DNA of 64,000 nt from Streptomyces sp. 840.1 (GTDB lineage Bacteria > Actinomycetota > Actinomycetes > Streptomycetales > Streptomycetaceae). The position numbers were made by a program, and so were the translations under genes. Numbering within the stretch: position 1 is the first letter of the stretch; the number at the start of each line of letters is the position of its first letter. The notes under the pieces were generated by a model, which searched no databases, was not told the origin of the DNA, and saw only the letters and a program-made list of their open reading frames with translations. Below are positions 8,120-16,165 of the stretch, piece after piece. The stretch covers positions 67,001-131,000 of the forward strand of contig NZ_RJUU01000001.1 of assembly GCF_003751445.1 (NCBI RefSeq), in the 5' to 3' direction.

Positions 8120-9634
8120 TTATCGGTCCCCGAAGATCGTGCGGTGCCAGTCCTTGCGGGCGACCGCGGTGTTGTCGTACATGACGTGCTTGACCTGCGT
8201 GTACTCCTCGAAGGAGTACGACGACATGTCCTTGCCGAAGCCGCTGGCCTTGTACCCGCCGTGCGGCATCTCGCTGATGATCGGGATGTGGTCGTTGATC
8301 CAGACGCAGCCCGCCTTGATCTCGCGGGTGGCGCGGTTCGCCCGGTACAGGTCGCGGGTCCAGGCGGATGCGGCGAGTCCGTAGGGGGTGTCGTTGGCGA
8401 GCGCGATGCCCTCGTCGTCGGTGTCGAAGGGCAGCACGACCAGGACCGGGCCGAAGATCTCGGCCTGGACGATCTCGCTGTCCTGGGCCGCTCCGGCGAT
8501 CAGGGTCGGCCGGTAGTAGGCGCCGTCGGCCAGTTCGCCGCCGGGGGCCTCGCCGCCGGTGACGACGGTGGCGTAGGCGCGGGCGCGCTCGACGAATCCG
8601 GCGACCCGGTCACGCTGGGCGTGGCTGATCAGCGGGCCGAGGTCGGTGTCCGGGGCGAACGGGTCGCCCACCCGGACGGTCTCCATCAGCTCCGCGACGC
8701 CCTGCACGAAGGCGTCGTACAGCGGGCGCTGGACGCAGGCCCGGGTGGCCGCCGTGCAGTCCTGGCCGGTGTTGATGAGGGAGCCGGCGACCGCTCCGTT
8801 GACCGCGGCCTCCAGGTCGGCGTCGTCGAAGACGACGAAGGGGGCCTTGCCGCCGAGTTCGAGGTGGAGGCGCTTGACGGTGGAGGTGGCGATCTCCGCG
8901 ACCCGCTTGCCGACGGCGGTGGAGCCGGTGAAGGAGGTCATCACGACGTCGGGGTGGCCGACGAGGTGTTCCCCGGCGTCCTTGCCCGCCCCGTTGACGA
9001 TGTTGATCACGCCGTCCGGGATGCCGGCCTCGGTGGCCGCCTGCGCGAACATCAGCGAGGTCAGCGGGGTGATCTCGGCGGGCTTCAGCACGATGGTGTT
9101 GCCCGCGGCGACGGCCGGGAGGATCTTCCAGGCGGCCATCTGGAGCGGGTAGTTCCAGGGGGCGATGGAGCCGATGACGCCGATCGCCTCACGCCGTACG
9201 TACGAGGTGTGGTCGCCGTCGTACTCGGCGGCGGACTTGCCCTCCAGGTGGCGGGCCGCGCCCGCGAAGAAGGACGCGTTGTCGACGGTGCCGGGCACGT
9301 CGAACTCGGTGGAGAGCTTGACCGGCTTGCCGCACTGGAGGGACTCCGCGTACGCGAAGTCGTCCGCCTGCCGGGCGAGGACCGAGGCGAACCGGTGCAT
9401 CGCCTCGGACCGCTCGGCCGGGGTGGCGCCCGACCAGCCGGGGAACGCCTCCCGCGCGGCGGCGACGGCCGCGTCCACATCGGCGGTGCCCGCGAGCTCG
9501 TAGGTGTGGACGGTCTTGCCCGTGGCCGGGTTCACCACGTCGTGGCTGCGTCCCGAAGTGCCGGGTCGCAGTCTTCCGCCGATGTACTGTGCGCCGTCCG
9601 CGAAGCGGTCCTGTACCTGGAAGCTGTTGCCCAT
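8120..9634 (-). CDS. Gamma-aminobutyraldehyde-type aldehyde dehydrogenase (first copy)
   Basis: An NAD(P)-dependent aldehyde dehydrogenase of 504 residues. The general base E259 lies in ELGGKAP and the nucleophile C293 in GQDCTAATR; PWNYPL and FTGSTAVG are cofactor-site motifs. The GQDCTAATR context is common in PatD/PuuC-type enzymes that oxidise 4-aminobutanal or its gamma-glutamyl form. It is the first gene of the operon with potDABC and the PuuB-like oxidase, which fits removal of the aldehyde made by the oxidase. The ATG at 9634 is preceded by GGAGGAG; upstream in-frame starts lack such a site. An inverted repeat sits 98 bp before the start. Confidence 0.92.
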   Translation of the reverse strand: MGNSFQVQDRFADGAQYIGGRLRPGTSGRSHDVVNPATGKTVHTYELAGTADVDAAVAAAREAFPGWSGATPAERSEAMHRFASVLARQADDFAYAESLQCGKPVKLSTEFDVPGTVDNASFFAGAARHLEGKSAAEYDGDHTSYVRREAIGVIGSIAPWNYPLQMAAWKILPAVAAGNTIVLKPAEITPLTSLMFAQAATEAGIPDGVINIVNGAGKDAGEHLVGHPDVVMTSFTGSTAVGKRVAEIATSTVKRLHLELGGKAPFVVFDDADLEAAVNGAVAGSLINTGQDCTAATRACVQRPLYDAFVQGVAELMETVRVGDPFAPDTDLGPLISHAQRDRVAGFVERARAYATVVTGGEAPGGELADGAYYRPTLIAGAAQDSEIVQAEIFGPVLVVLPFDTDDEGIALANDTPYGLAASAWTRDLYRANRATREIKAGCVWINDHIPIISEMPHGGYKASGFGKDMSSYSFEEYTQVKHVMYDNTAVARKDWHRTIFGDR

Positions 9635-9731
9635 CACGCTCTCCTCCGCCGCTGTTCCCGGAGTGCGGGGCGGCGTAGCTCCTGCTCGATTTGAGTGCCG
9701 ATCCTGACAGAGGGGACCCAGCCCAACAAGT

Positions 9732-9767
9732 GATTCCGTTGTTGCCTTTTGGTTACGCAACGGAATC
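9732..9767. promoter_or_regulatory. Inverted repeat shared with the second polyamine promoter
   Basis: Perfect 10-bp arms (9732-9741 and 9758-9767) are separated by 16 bp in the gap between the divergent dehydrogenase and NADAR genes. It contains GTTGTTGC followed after 17 bp by GAATC. The same two blocks with the same 17-bp spacing recur at 24438-24473. A dimeric or higher-order regulator is likely; the Lrp/AsnC protein encoded at 24523 is the obvious candidate, by inference. Confidence 0.6.
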
Positions 9768-9822
9768 TGTCGACCATGTGTCGTGTCAGTGCGGAATTCC
9801 CCGTACGTAGTGTCAGTGGCGG

Positions 9823-10401
9823 ATGCCAGACTCACGTGTCATGGAACACATGGACGACCTCGTGACGCGGGCTCGCCGGGGTGAGCGAGTGAAGTATCTG
9901 AGGTTCTGGGGGCACCGGCCGCGGGCCGACGGGGAGATCGGTGCGAGCTGCCTCAGCCAGTGGTGGCCGTCGCCGTTCACGGTCGACGGGGTGACGTACG
10001 CGTCGGCCGAGCACTGGATGATGGCCGGCAAGGCGCGGCTGTTCGGCGACGCGGAGGCACAGGCCCGCGCGGTGGCGGCCAGGAGCCCGGCCGAGGCGAA
10101 GAAGACGGGCCGGCTGGTGCGCGGCTTCGACGAGGCGGTCTGGGAGCGCGAGCGGTACGGGCTGGTGGTGACGGGCAGCCTGCACAAGTTCGGCCAGGAC
10201 CCGGCGCTGCGCGAGTTCCTGCTGGGCACGGGCGAGCGGGTGCTCGTCGAGGCGAGCCCGATGGACCGGATCTGGGGGATCGGGCTGACGGCGGACGATC
10301 CGCGTGCGGAGGACCCGGCGGCCTGGCGGGGGCTGAATCTGCTCGGCTTCGCGCTGATGGACGCGCGGACGGGGCTGCGGGAGGGCACCGGCCGGATATG
10401 A
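9823..10401 (+). CDS. NADAR-family protein (YbiA-like N-glycosidase fold)
   Basis: A soluble protein of 192 residues. Family hallmarks are an N-terminal FWGHRP segment, SQWWPSPFTVDGVTYASAEHW near 48-68 and a C-terminal MDRIWGIGL. NADAR proteins include YbiA, which hydrolyses N-glycosidic bonds in reactive early riboflavin intermediates, and others that act on ADP-ribose derivatives; which one applies here cannot be told. It is divergent from the polyamine operon and shares the 188-bp region with the inverted repeat. Start is uncertain: ATG at 9823 has GTGGCGG directly before it, and ATG at 9841 is an alternative. Confidence 0.85.
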   Translation: MPDSRVMEHMDDLVTRARRGERVKYLRFWGHRPRADGEIGASCLSQWWPSPFTVDGVTYASAEHWMMAGKARLFGDAEAQARAVAARSPAEAKKTGRLVRGFDEAVWERERYGLVVTGSLHKFGQDPALREFLLGTGERVLVEASPMDRIWGIGLTADDPRAEDPAAWRGLNLLGFALMDARTGLREGTGRI

Positions 10402-10432
10402 AACGGCCCCTGGGCGAAGCGGGAGTCCCGGA

Positions 10433-10454
10433 CGGGCGGCGCTGCGCCCGCCCG
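10433..10454. terminator. GC hairpin between convergent genes
   Basis: A 7-bp stem (10433-10439 with 10448-10454) around an 8-nt loop lies in the 71-bp gap between the convergent NADAR and DUF4190 genes. There is no T-tract. It could terminate both genes. Confidence 0.4.
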
Positions 10455-10472
10455 GGACCGACTGCACTCCCG

Positions 10473-11285
10473 CTAGCGGATCACACCGGCGAACGGGGAT
10501 CCGGCGACCGCAGATCCGGCGACCGGCGAATCGATGACCTGCGAGGCCGAGTACGGCTCGTAGCCGTAGCCGCTGTCGTCATCGGCGTCGCTCGCGATGG
10601 CCCAGATGACCAGACCCAGGAACACGGCACTGACGACGATCCCGACCGAGCCGAGGATGATACCGGCGAGGGCCACTCCCCCGTTGTCGGCCTCCCCCCG
10701 GCGGACCCGGCCCCGGCCTATCAGGCCGAAGATCAGCGCGAGGACGCCCAGTATGATCCCGAGCCCGTACAGGCAGAAGAGCGCCACCGCGATGATGCCG
10801 AGCACCATCGAGGCGATCCCGAGCCCGTTCGCGGGCTGCGGTCCCCAGGCGTTCTGGCCGTAGCCGGGGTAGCCCGGGTAGCCGCCGCCGTACTGCGGGG
10901 CCTGCGGGGCCGGGTAGCCGTACTGGCCGGCGGGCTGCTGCGACGGCGCCCCCGGGTACCCGTACTGGCCGGCGGCCGGCGGGCTCTGCTGACCCGGGCC
11001 GTTGGGACCGACGGGCGGCGGCGGCACGGACTCCGGGCCGAACGGGCCGCCGGGACCGGACGGCTGCCCCGTACCCGCCGGGGGGCCGAAGCCTGGCGCG
11101 GGACCGGCGGGACCGCCCTGCGGCCCGTCGACGCCCGGCATCGCGCCGACGGTCGGCTGGTCGTGCACGGCCGGCGGACGGGCGTCCGACGGGCTGTTCT
11201 TCTCCAGCGGCACCCTGTTGTCCGGCGGAGCCCACGGATCGCGCGGCACGGCCCTGTCCTCGGGCTGCTCTGTGTTGTCTGACAT
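10473..11285 (-). CDS. Pro/Gly-rich membrane protein with C-terminal DUF4190-type domain
   Basis: 270 residues in two halves. The first 165 or so are low-complexity and rich in Pro, Gly, Gln and Tyr, with repeated QYGYPG units, and are probably cytoplasmic. The second half has two hydrophobic segments (about 175-200 and 220-245) joined by a short basic loop (GRGRVRRGEADNGG), the usual DUF4190 two-helix unit. Such proteins are common in actinomycetes and their role is unknown. The gene is divergent from the deaminase gene, with the MITE-like hairpin in the shared upstream region. Confidence 0.85.
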   Translation of the reverse strand: MSDNTEQPEDRAVPRDPWAPPDNRVPLEKNSPSDARPPAVHDQPTVGAMPGVDGPQGGPAGPAPGFGPPAGTGQPSGPGGPFGPESVPPPPVGPNGPGQQSPPAAGQYGYPGAPSQQPAGQYGYPAPQAPQYGGGYPGYPGYGQNAWGPQPANGLGIASMVLGIIAVALFCLYGLGIILGVLALIFGLIGRGRVRRGEADNGGVALAGIILGSVGIVVSAVFLGLVIWAIASDADDDSGYGYEPYSASQVIDSPVAGSAVAGSPFAGVIR

Positions 11286-11322
11286 GGGCCTCCCCCATCG
11301 TGATGCCCGTCATGCTACGGCC

Positions 11323-11447
11323 AGGGTCTTTCGTTTGGATCAGGGAGCGGGGTCCGGTGTCGTGCATCGCAAGGCGGAGAATTGAGGCGACGAGGCGAGG
11401 TGCGGCACCGGACCCCGCGAGCCCAGCCCGATCCAGACGAGAGCCCT
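11323..11447. mobile_element. MITE-like palindromic element of about 125 bp
   Basis: The ends form imperfect inverted repeats (11323-11341 against 11430-11447, one gap and two mismatches over 18-19 bp). Inside them are perfect 12-bp arms (11348-11359 and 11406-11417). The whole element could fold into one long hairpin. It encodes nothing plausible and lies in the upstream region of the deaminase gene. I believe similar AGGGTCTTTCGTTTGGATC-ended elements occur in other Streptomyces genomes, but I cannot check this here. No clear target-site duplication is seen. Confidence 0.55.
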
Positions 11448-11534
11448 CGCCCCCGTCCTACGATGACTTCCGTCCGCCGCCCGGTTCCCACCTGTGTCCG
11501 GGCCCCGCGCCACCCCCTGCTCCCGGAGGATCCG

Positions 11535-12569
11535 TTGTCCGATCTGCACCCCTTCATCGCGGGGCTGCCCAAGGCCGAGCTGCATGTTCACCACGTCGGT
11601 TCGGCCTCGCCCCGCATCGTCGCGGAGCTGGCCGCGAAACACCCCGACTCCAAGGTCCCCACCGCCCCCGAGGCGCTGGCCGACTACTTCTCCTTCACGG
11701 ACTTCGGGCACTTCATCGAGGTCTACCTCTCGGTCGTGGACCTGATCCGCACCCCGGAGGACGTCCGGCTGCTGACCTTCGAGGTCGCCCGCGACATGGC
11801 TCGGCAGAACATCCGCTACGCGGAACTGACCGTCACCCCGTTCTCCTCGACCCGGCGCGGCATTCCGGAACAGGGCTTCATGGAGGCCATAGAGGACGCC
11901 CGCAAAGCGGCCGAGGCCGAACTCGGGGTGGTGCTGCGCTGGTGCTTCGACATCCCGGGCGAGGCCGGGCTCGAATCCGCCGAGGAGACCGCCAGGCTCG
12001 CCGTCGACCTGCGGCCGGAGGGGCTCGTGTCCTTCGGTCTCGGCGGGCCCGAGATCGGGGTGGACCGCCCGCAGTTCAAGCCGTACTTCGACCGCGCCAT
12101 CGCGGCGGGCCTGCACTCCGTGCCGCACGCCGGCGAGACCACCGGACCGGAGACGATCTGGGACGCGCTGACCGCGCTGCGCGCCGAGCGCATCGGCCAC
12201 GGCACCAGCTCCGTTCGCGACCCGAGGCTCCTGGAACACCTCGCCGAGCACCGGATCGCGCTGGAGGTCTGCCCCACGTCGAACATCGCGACCCGCGCGG
12301 TGGCGGACATCGAGGAGCACCCGGTCAAGGAGATGGTGAAGGCCGGGGTGCTGGTCACGATCAACAGCGACGACCCGCCCATGTTCGGCACCGACCTCAA
12401 CACCGAGTACGGGGTGGCGGCCCGCCTCCTGGAGCTCGACGAGCGGGGGCTCGCCGGGCTCGCGAAGAACGCCGTCGAGGCGTCCTTCCTCGACCCGGCC
12501 GGCAAGCGCAGGCTGGCCGAGGAGATCGACACGTACACCACCGGCTGGCTGGCGGACACCGGCCGGTGA
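11535..12569 (+). CDS. Adenosine deaminase-superfamily deaminase (possible 6-aminodeoxyfutalosine deaminase)
   Basis: A cytosolic zinc deaminase of 344 residues. Metal and active-site motifs are HVHHVGS (H17, H19), HAGETTGPE, the HGTSS region, CPTSN and INSDDPPMFG. The TTG at 11535 is chosen because GGAGG lies 5 nt upstream and it gives the family's usual length. An earlier frame opening at 11382 would run through the MITE-like element. The HVHHVGS motif differs from the HVHLDG of classical adenosine deaminases. Goble et al. (2013) showed that a S. avermitilis member annotated as adenosine deaminase instead deaminates 6-aminodeoxyfutalosine in menaquinone synthesis. I think this gene is in that group, on motif and expected location, but have not aligned it. 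Confidence 0.88.
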   Translation: MSDLHPFIAGLPKAELHVHHVGSASPRIVAELAAKHPDSKVPTAPEALADYFSFTDFGHFIEVYLSVVDLIRTPEDVRLLTFEVARDMARQNIRYAELTVTPFSSTRRGIPEQGFMEAIEDARKAAEAELGVVLRWCFDIPGEAGLESAEETARLAVDLRPEGLVSFGLGGPEIGVDRPQFKPYFDRAIAAGLHSVPHAGETTGPETIWDALTALRAERIGHGTSSVRDPRLLEHLAEHRIALEVCPTSNIATRAVADIEEHPVKEMVKAGVLVTINSDDPPMFGTDLNTEYGVAARLLELDERGLAGLAKNAVEASFLDPAGKRRLAEEIDTYTTGWLADTGR

Positions 12570-12592
12570 CCCCTGGCGGTGACAATGGCCCC

Positions 12593-13297
12593 ATGGCCAC
12601 CCCTGTCACCGCCGTCGCCCATCGCGGCGATCCGTACCGCGTCCGCGAGAACACCCTCGCCTCGATCCGCTCCGCCCTCGAACGGGGGGCGGACGCGGTG
12701 GAGATCGATGTCCGGGTCACCCGGGACGGTGTGCCCGTCCTGCTGCACGACGCCACGCTGGAGCGGCTGTGGGGTCATGACGTGCGGCTGGACCGGCTCA
12801 CCCGGCAGGAGCTGAGCGAGCTGACGGCGGGCGGCGTGCCGACCCTGCGCGAGGCGCTGCTCGCCGCCGGGGCGCACCGCGTCATGGTCGATCTGCCCGG
12901 CTCCACCGAGGACTCGGTGCGCAGGACCGTCGGGACGGTACGGGAGTGCGGGGCCGGGGAGCGGGCCTACTACTGTGCGGGCCCGGAGGCGATGCTGCGG
13001 GTCCGGGCCGCCGATCCGTCCGCCGAGATCGCGATGACCTGGACGACCCTCGTACCGCCCCGGGCCGGGCTGCTGGCGGCGGTGCGGCCGCGCTGGCTGA
13101 ACTACCGGTTCGGTCTGGTGAGCCGGGAGCTGACGGACCGCAACCACCGGGACGGGCTGCTGGTCTCGGCCTGGACGGCGGACACCGGGCGCACCATGCG
13201 CAGGCTGCTGCGGGACGGCGTGGACTCCATCACCACCAACCGGGTCGATGTACTGCACAAGCTGATCACCAACTCCCCGGACCACACCTCGCCTTGA
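12593..13297 (+). CDS. Glycerophosphodiester phosphodiesterase family protein
   Basis: A GDPD-type TIM-barrel enzyme of 234 residues. Key motifs are AHRGDPYRVRENT near 9-21 (H10, R11, E18), EIDVRVTRDG (acidic metal ligands) and LLHDATLERL (catalytic His). The substrate would be a glycerophosphodiester yielding glycerol-3-phosphate and an alcohol. There is no signal peptide, so it is cytoplasmic. It starts 23 bp after the deaminase stop and is probably co-transcribed with it. The barrel is slightly short for the family. Confidence 0.9.
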   Translation: MATPVTAVAHRGDPYRVRENTLASIRSALERGADAVEIDVRVTRDGVPVLLHDATLERLWGHDVRLDRLTRQELSELTAGGVPTLREALLAAGAHRVMVDLPGSTEDSVRRTVGTVRECGAGERAYYCAGPEAMLRVRAADPSAEIAMTWTTLVPPRAGLLAAVRPRWLNYRFGLVSRELTDRNHRDGLLVSAWTADTGRTMRRLLRDGVDSITTNRVDVLHKLITNSPDHTSP

Positions 13298-13362
13298 TCG
13301 GTCCGGCATCATGGACGCCACCTCATCGTCCCGATGCCGGGCCCGGCACCCGAGGAGCAGAC

Positions 13363-14169
13363 GTGTCCGTCCCCCACCGCAACTCCCTTCCCTCCCAGGT
13401 CCGTATCGATGTCGCGCACAACGCCCGGGTCTGGAACTACTGGCTCGGCGGCAAGGACCACTTCCCGGTGGACCGGACCGTCGGAGACCGGGTCACCGGC
13501 ATGTATCCCAGCATCGGCGAGGTGGCGCGGGCCGACCGGGCGTTCCTGGGCCGGGCGGTGCGGTATCTGGCCGGTGACGTGGGCATCGGCCAGTTCCTGG
13601 ACATCGGAACCGGTCTGCCGACCGCGGACAACACCCACGAGGTCGCCCAGCACACCGCTCCCGACGCCCGCGTGGTGTACGTCGACAACGACCCGAGCGT
13701 CCTGGCGCACGCCCGCTCGCTGCTCACCAGCTCGCCGGAGGGCGCGAGCGAGTACATAGAGGCGGACGCCCGCGACCCGGAGCGGATCCTGCGGGCGGCC
13801 CGGCCGACGCTCGACCTGGACCGGCCGGTCGCGGTCATGCTCCTGGGCATCCTCAACTTCGTCCTCGACACGGACGAGGCGCTGCGCATCGTGCGGCGGC
13901 TGATGGACGCGGTGCCCTCCGGAAGCTACCTGGTCCTCACCCACCCCACGCTGGAGCTGGGCGGCGAGGGCAACGAGGCGGCGATGCGGTTCTGGAACGA
14001 GAACGCCACGCCCCCGATCACCGCCCGCAGCCGCTTCGAGTTCGCCGCGTTCCTGTCCGGTCTCGACCTCGTCGAACCGGGCATCGTCTCGTGCGCGCGC
14101 TGGCGCCCCGCGCCCGGCACCCGGGCCGCCGAGGTGGCCCAGTTCGGCGCCGTGGCCAGAAAGCGCTGA
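13363..14169 (+). CDS. SAM-dependent methyltransferase, DUF574 family
   Basis: 268 residues. It carries the typical start of the actinomycete DUF574 (Methyltransf_19) family, RIDVAHNARVWNYWLGGKDHF, then a SAM-binding loop FLDIGTGLPT (about 81-90), an acidic end to beta-2 (VVYVDNDP) and VMLLGILNFV. These proteins are abundant in Streptomyces and most have no known substrate. The GTG start follows GAGG by 6 nt. It follows the GDPD gene by 65 bp on the same strand and precedes the sensor kinase by 9 bp. Confidence 0.9.
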   Translation: MSVPHRNSLPSQVRIDVAHNARVWNYWLGGKDHFPVDRTVGDRVTGMYPSIGEVARADRAFLGRAVRYLAGDVGIGQFLDIGTGLPTADNTHEVAQHTAPDARVVYVDNDPSVLAHARSLLTSSPEGASEYIEADARDPERILRAARPTLDLDRPVAVMLLGILNFVLDTDEALRIVRRLMDAVPSGSYLVLTHPTLELGGEGNEAAMRFWNENATPPITARSRFEFAAFLSGLDLVEPGIVSCARWRPAPGTRAAEVAQFGAVARKR

Positions 14170-14178
14170 GGGCACCGG

Positions 14179-15366
14179 GTGCACATACGGGATGTCACGG
14201 CGCGGGCCCTCGCGGCCGGGCCGCGCACCGTCGACCTGCTCATCGCCGTGCTGGTGCAGGCGGCCGTGACCATGCCCTTCGTCGTGCCGCGTGCCCCGGA
14301 CCTGCCGGCCGCGACATGGACGTCGTACGGGCTGACGACCCTGCTGGTGCTGCCGCTGACCGTCCGCCGCCGGGCACCGGTCGCGGTGCTGTTCGCGGTG
14401 CTCGCGGCCGGCGCCCTGTACAAGTTCGCCGTGGACGGGCCGGGGCAGCCGCTCCCGTACACCGGGCTGGTGGCGTTCTACACGGTCGCCGAGCTCTCCT
14501 CGCCGCCGAAGCGGCTCGTGGTCGCGCTGGTCACGGCGGTGGGCGTGCTGGGCTCGACGGGGATCGACAGCGCCGACATGCGGGAGCTGCTGTTCTCCCT
14601 GTTCGTGTTCGCCGCGGCCTACGCCTGCGGGCGGCTCGCCGTGACCCGGAAGGCCTATCTGCGGGCGGTGGAGGACCGGGCCCGCCAGCTGGAGCTGACG
14701 CACCGCATCGAGGCCGAGCAGGCAGCGGCGCGTGAACGGGCCCGGATCGCTCGGGAGATGCACGACATCCTGTCCCACGCGGTCAGCCTGATGATCGTGC
14801 AGGCGGAGGCGGGACCGGTGGCGGTGCGGACCGCCCCGGACCGGGCGGAGGCCGCGTTCGACGCGATCTCGGACACGGGCCGCGACGCCATGGTGCAGCT
14901 GCGCCGCATGCTCGGCGTGCTGCGCGAGAACGAGGACCCGGCCGGTGCACCGCGCGCACCGCAGCCGGCGCTGGCCGGGCTGCCGGGGCTCGTCGAGCGG
15001 GTGCGTGGCAGCGGTCTGGCGGTGTCGTACGAGGTGGCGGGCAGTCCACTGCCACCGGGACCGGCCGTCGAGACGAGCGTCTACCGGATGGCGCAGGAGG
15101 CCCTGACCAACGTGGTCAGGCACGCGGACGCGGACGCCGTGCGCGTCCGCCTCGAGCACGGCCCCGGCGAGCTGACCCTGACGGTCACCGACGACGGGCG
15201 CGGCCCCGCTGCCGGCACCGGTCTCGGCCTGGCCGGCATCCGGGAACGCGCCGGCGCCCACGGAGGCACGGCGCGCACCGGTCCGGGGCCGGGCGGAAGG
15301 GGGTTCGAGGTGAGGGTGACGATTCCGAGGGCGGTAGCGGACACAGAGGCAGGGGTGGGGCGTTGA
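14179..15366 (+). CDS. Two-component sensor histidine kinase (NarL/DesK type)
   Basis: A membrane kinase of 395 residues. The N-terminal half has about five hydrophobic segments between residues 18 and 155 and no large extracellular domain, so it probably senses an intramembrane signal. A HisKA_3 dimerisation domain follows with phospho-acceptor H195 in REMHDILSH, then the N-box ALTNVVRHADA and G-box DDGRG with GLGLAGIRERA. Its stop overlaps the TTG start of the regulator gene by 4 bp, so the two are a coupled pair. The input signal is unknown. Confidence 0.93.
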   Translation: MHIRDVTARALAAGPRTVDLLIAVLVQAAVTMPFVVPRAPDLPAATWTSYGLTTLLVLPLTVRRRAPVAVLFAVLAAGALYKFAVDGPGQPLPYTGLVAFYTVAELSSPPKRLVVALVTAVGVLGSTGIDSADMRELLFSLFVFAAAYACGRLAVTRKAYLRAVEDRARQLELTHRIEAEQAAARERARIAREMHDILSHAVSLMIVQAEAGPVAVRTAPDRAEAAFDAISDTGRDAMVQLRRMLGVLRENEDPAGAPRAPQPALAGLPGLVERVRGSGLAVSYEVAGSPLPPGPAVETSVYRMAQEALTNVVRHADADAVRVRLEHGPGELTLTVTDDGRGPAAGTGLGLAGIRERAGAHGGTARTGPGPGGRGFEVRVTIPRAVADTEAGVGR

Positions 15367-16055
15367 CGATCCGTGTGGTGGTGGCGGACGACCAGGAGCT
15401 GGTGCGCAGCGGCTTCGCGATGATCCTGGACGCGCAGCCGGACATCGAGGTGGTGGCCGAGGCGGGCGACGGTGCGGCGGCGGTCGAGGCGGTGCGGCGG
15501 CTGGCGCCCGAGGTGGCGCTGCTCGACATCCGGATGCCCGGCACGGACGGCATCGAGGCGTGCCGCGCGATAGCTGCGGGGACCGGCTGCCGGACGGTCA
15601 TGCTGACGACCTTCGACTCCGACGACTACGTCTTCGAGGCGCTGCGCGCGGGGGCGAGCGGCTTCCTGCTGAAGGACGTCCGCCGCGACGACCTGGTGCA
15701 CGCGGTACGGGTGGTGGCGGCCGGGGAGTCGCTGCTCGCGCCCTCGGTGGCGCGCCGGCTGATCGCCGAGTACACCTCCCGCCCGGCGACGCCGGCCGCC
15801 GTGCCGCCGGCGCGGCTGGGCGTGCTGACCGGCCGGGAGCGCGAGACGCTGCTGCTCCTGGCCAGGGGCCTGTCGAACGCGGAGATCGCGGCCGCGCTGG
15901 TGGTGAGCGAGCACACGGTGAAGACGCATGTCGGCAATGTGCTGTCCAAGCTGGGGCTGCGGGACCGGATCCAGGCCGTGATCTGCGCGTACGAGTGCGG
16001 GGTCGTCACTCCCTCGCCGGAGGGAGAGACGGCCCCGGCTCCCCCGCGCGGGTGA
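15363..16055 (+). CDS. NarL/LuxR-family response regulator
   Basis: A regulator of 230 residues. The receiver domain (1-120) has acidic residues D9/D10, the phosphorylation site D55 in LLDIRMPG and the conserved Lys in GFLLKDVRRDD. A LuxR-type helix-turn-helix lies near 158-215 (LTGRERETLLLLARG to VKTHVGNVLSKLGLRDR). It starts at TTG inside the kinase stop (TTGA), giving translational coupling. The serine hydrolase gene 110 bp downstream is a possible target because of its position. Confidence 0.94.
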   Translation: MTIRVVVADDQELVRSGFAMILDAQPDIEVVAEAGDGAAAVEAVRRLAPEVALLDIRMPGTDGIEACRAIAAGTGCRTVMLTTFDSDDYVFEALRAGASGFLLKDVRRDDLVHAVRVVAAGESLLAPSVARRLIAEYTSRPATPAAVPPARLGVLTGRERETLLLLARGLSNAEIAAALVVSEHTVKTHVGNVLSKLGLRDRIQAVICAYECGVVTPSPEGETAPAPPRG

Positions 16056-16165
16056 GGAATCCCGGCCGCGAGGACCGCCCGGCCGGGCGATCCGCCGGGG
16101 TCCGGGGATCAACAGGATGGAGTCCACAACCAGTTACGGATTCCGCGCCCCTGGAGGCACCGGTC

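Noticed and set aside
5687..9694. A 4-kb open frame on the plus strand opposite the polyamine operon
   Set aside because: It is the mirror of GC-rich coding DNA. The translation is low-complexity Gly/Val/Ala/Asp with no family motif, and the minus-strand genes have clear domains and ribosome-binding sites.
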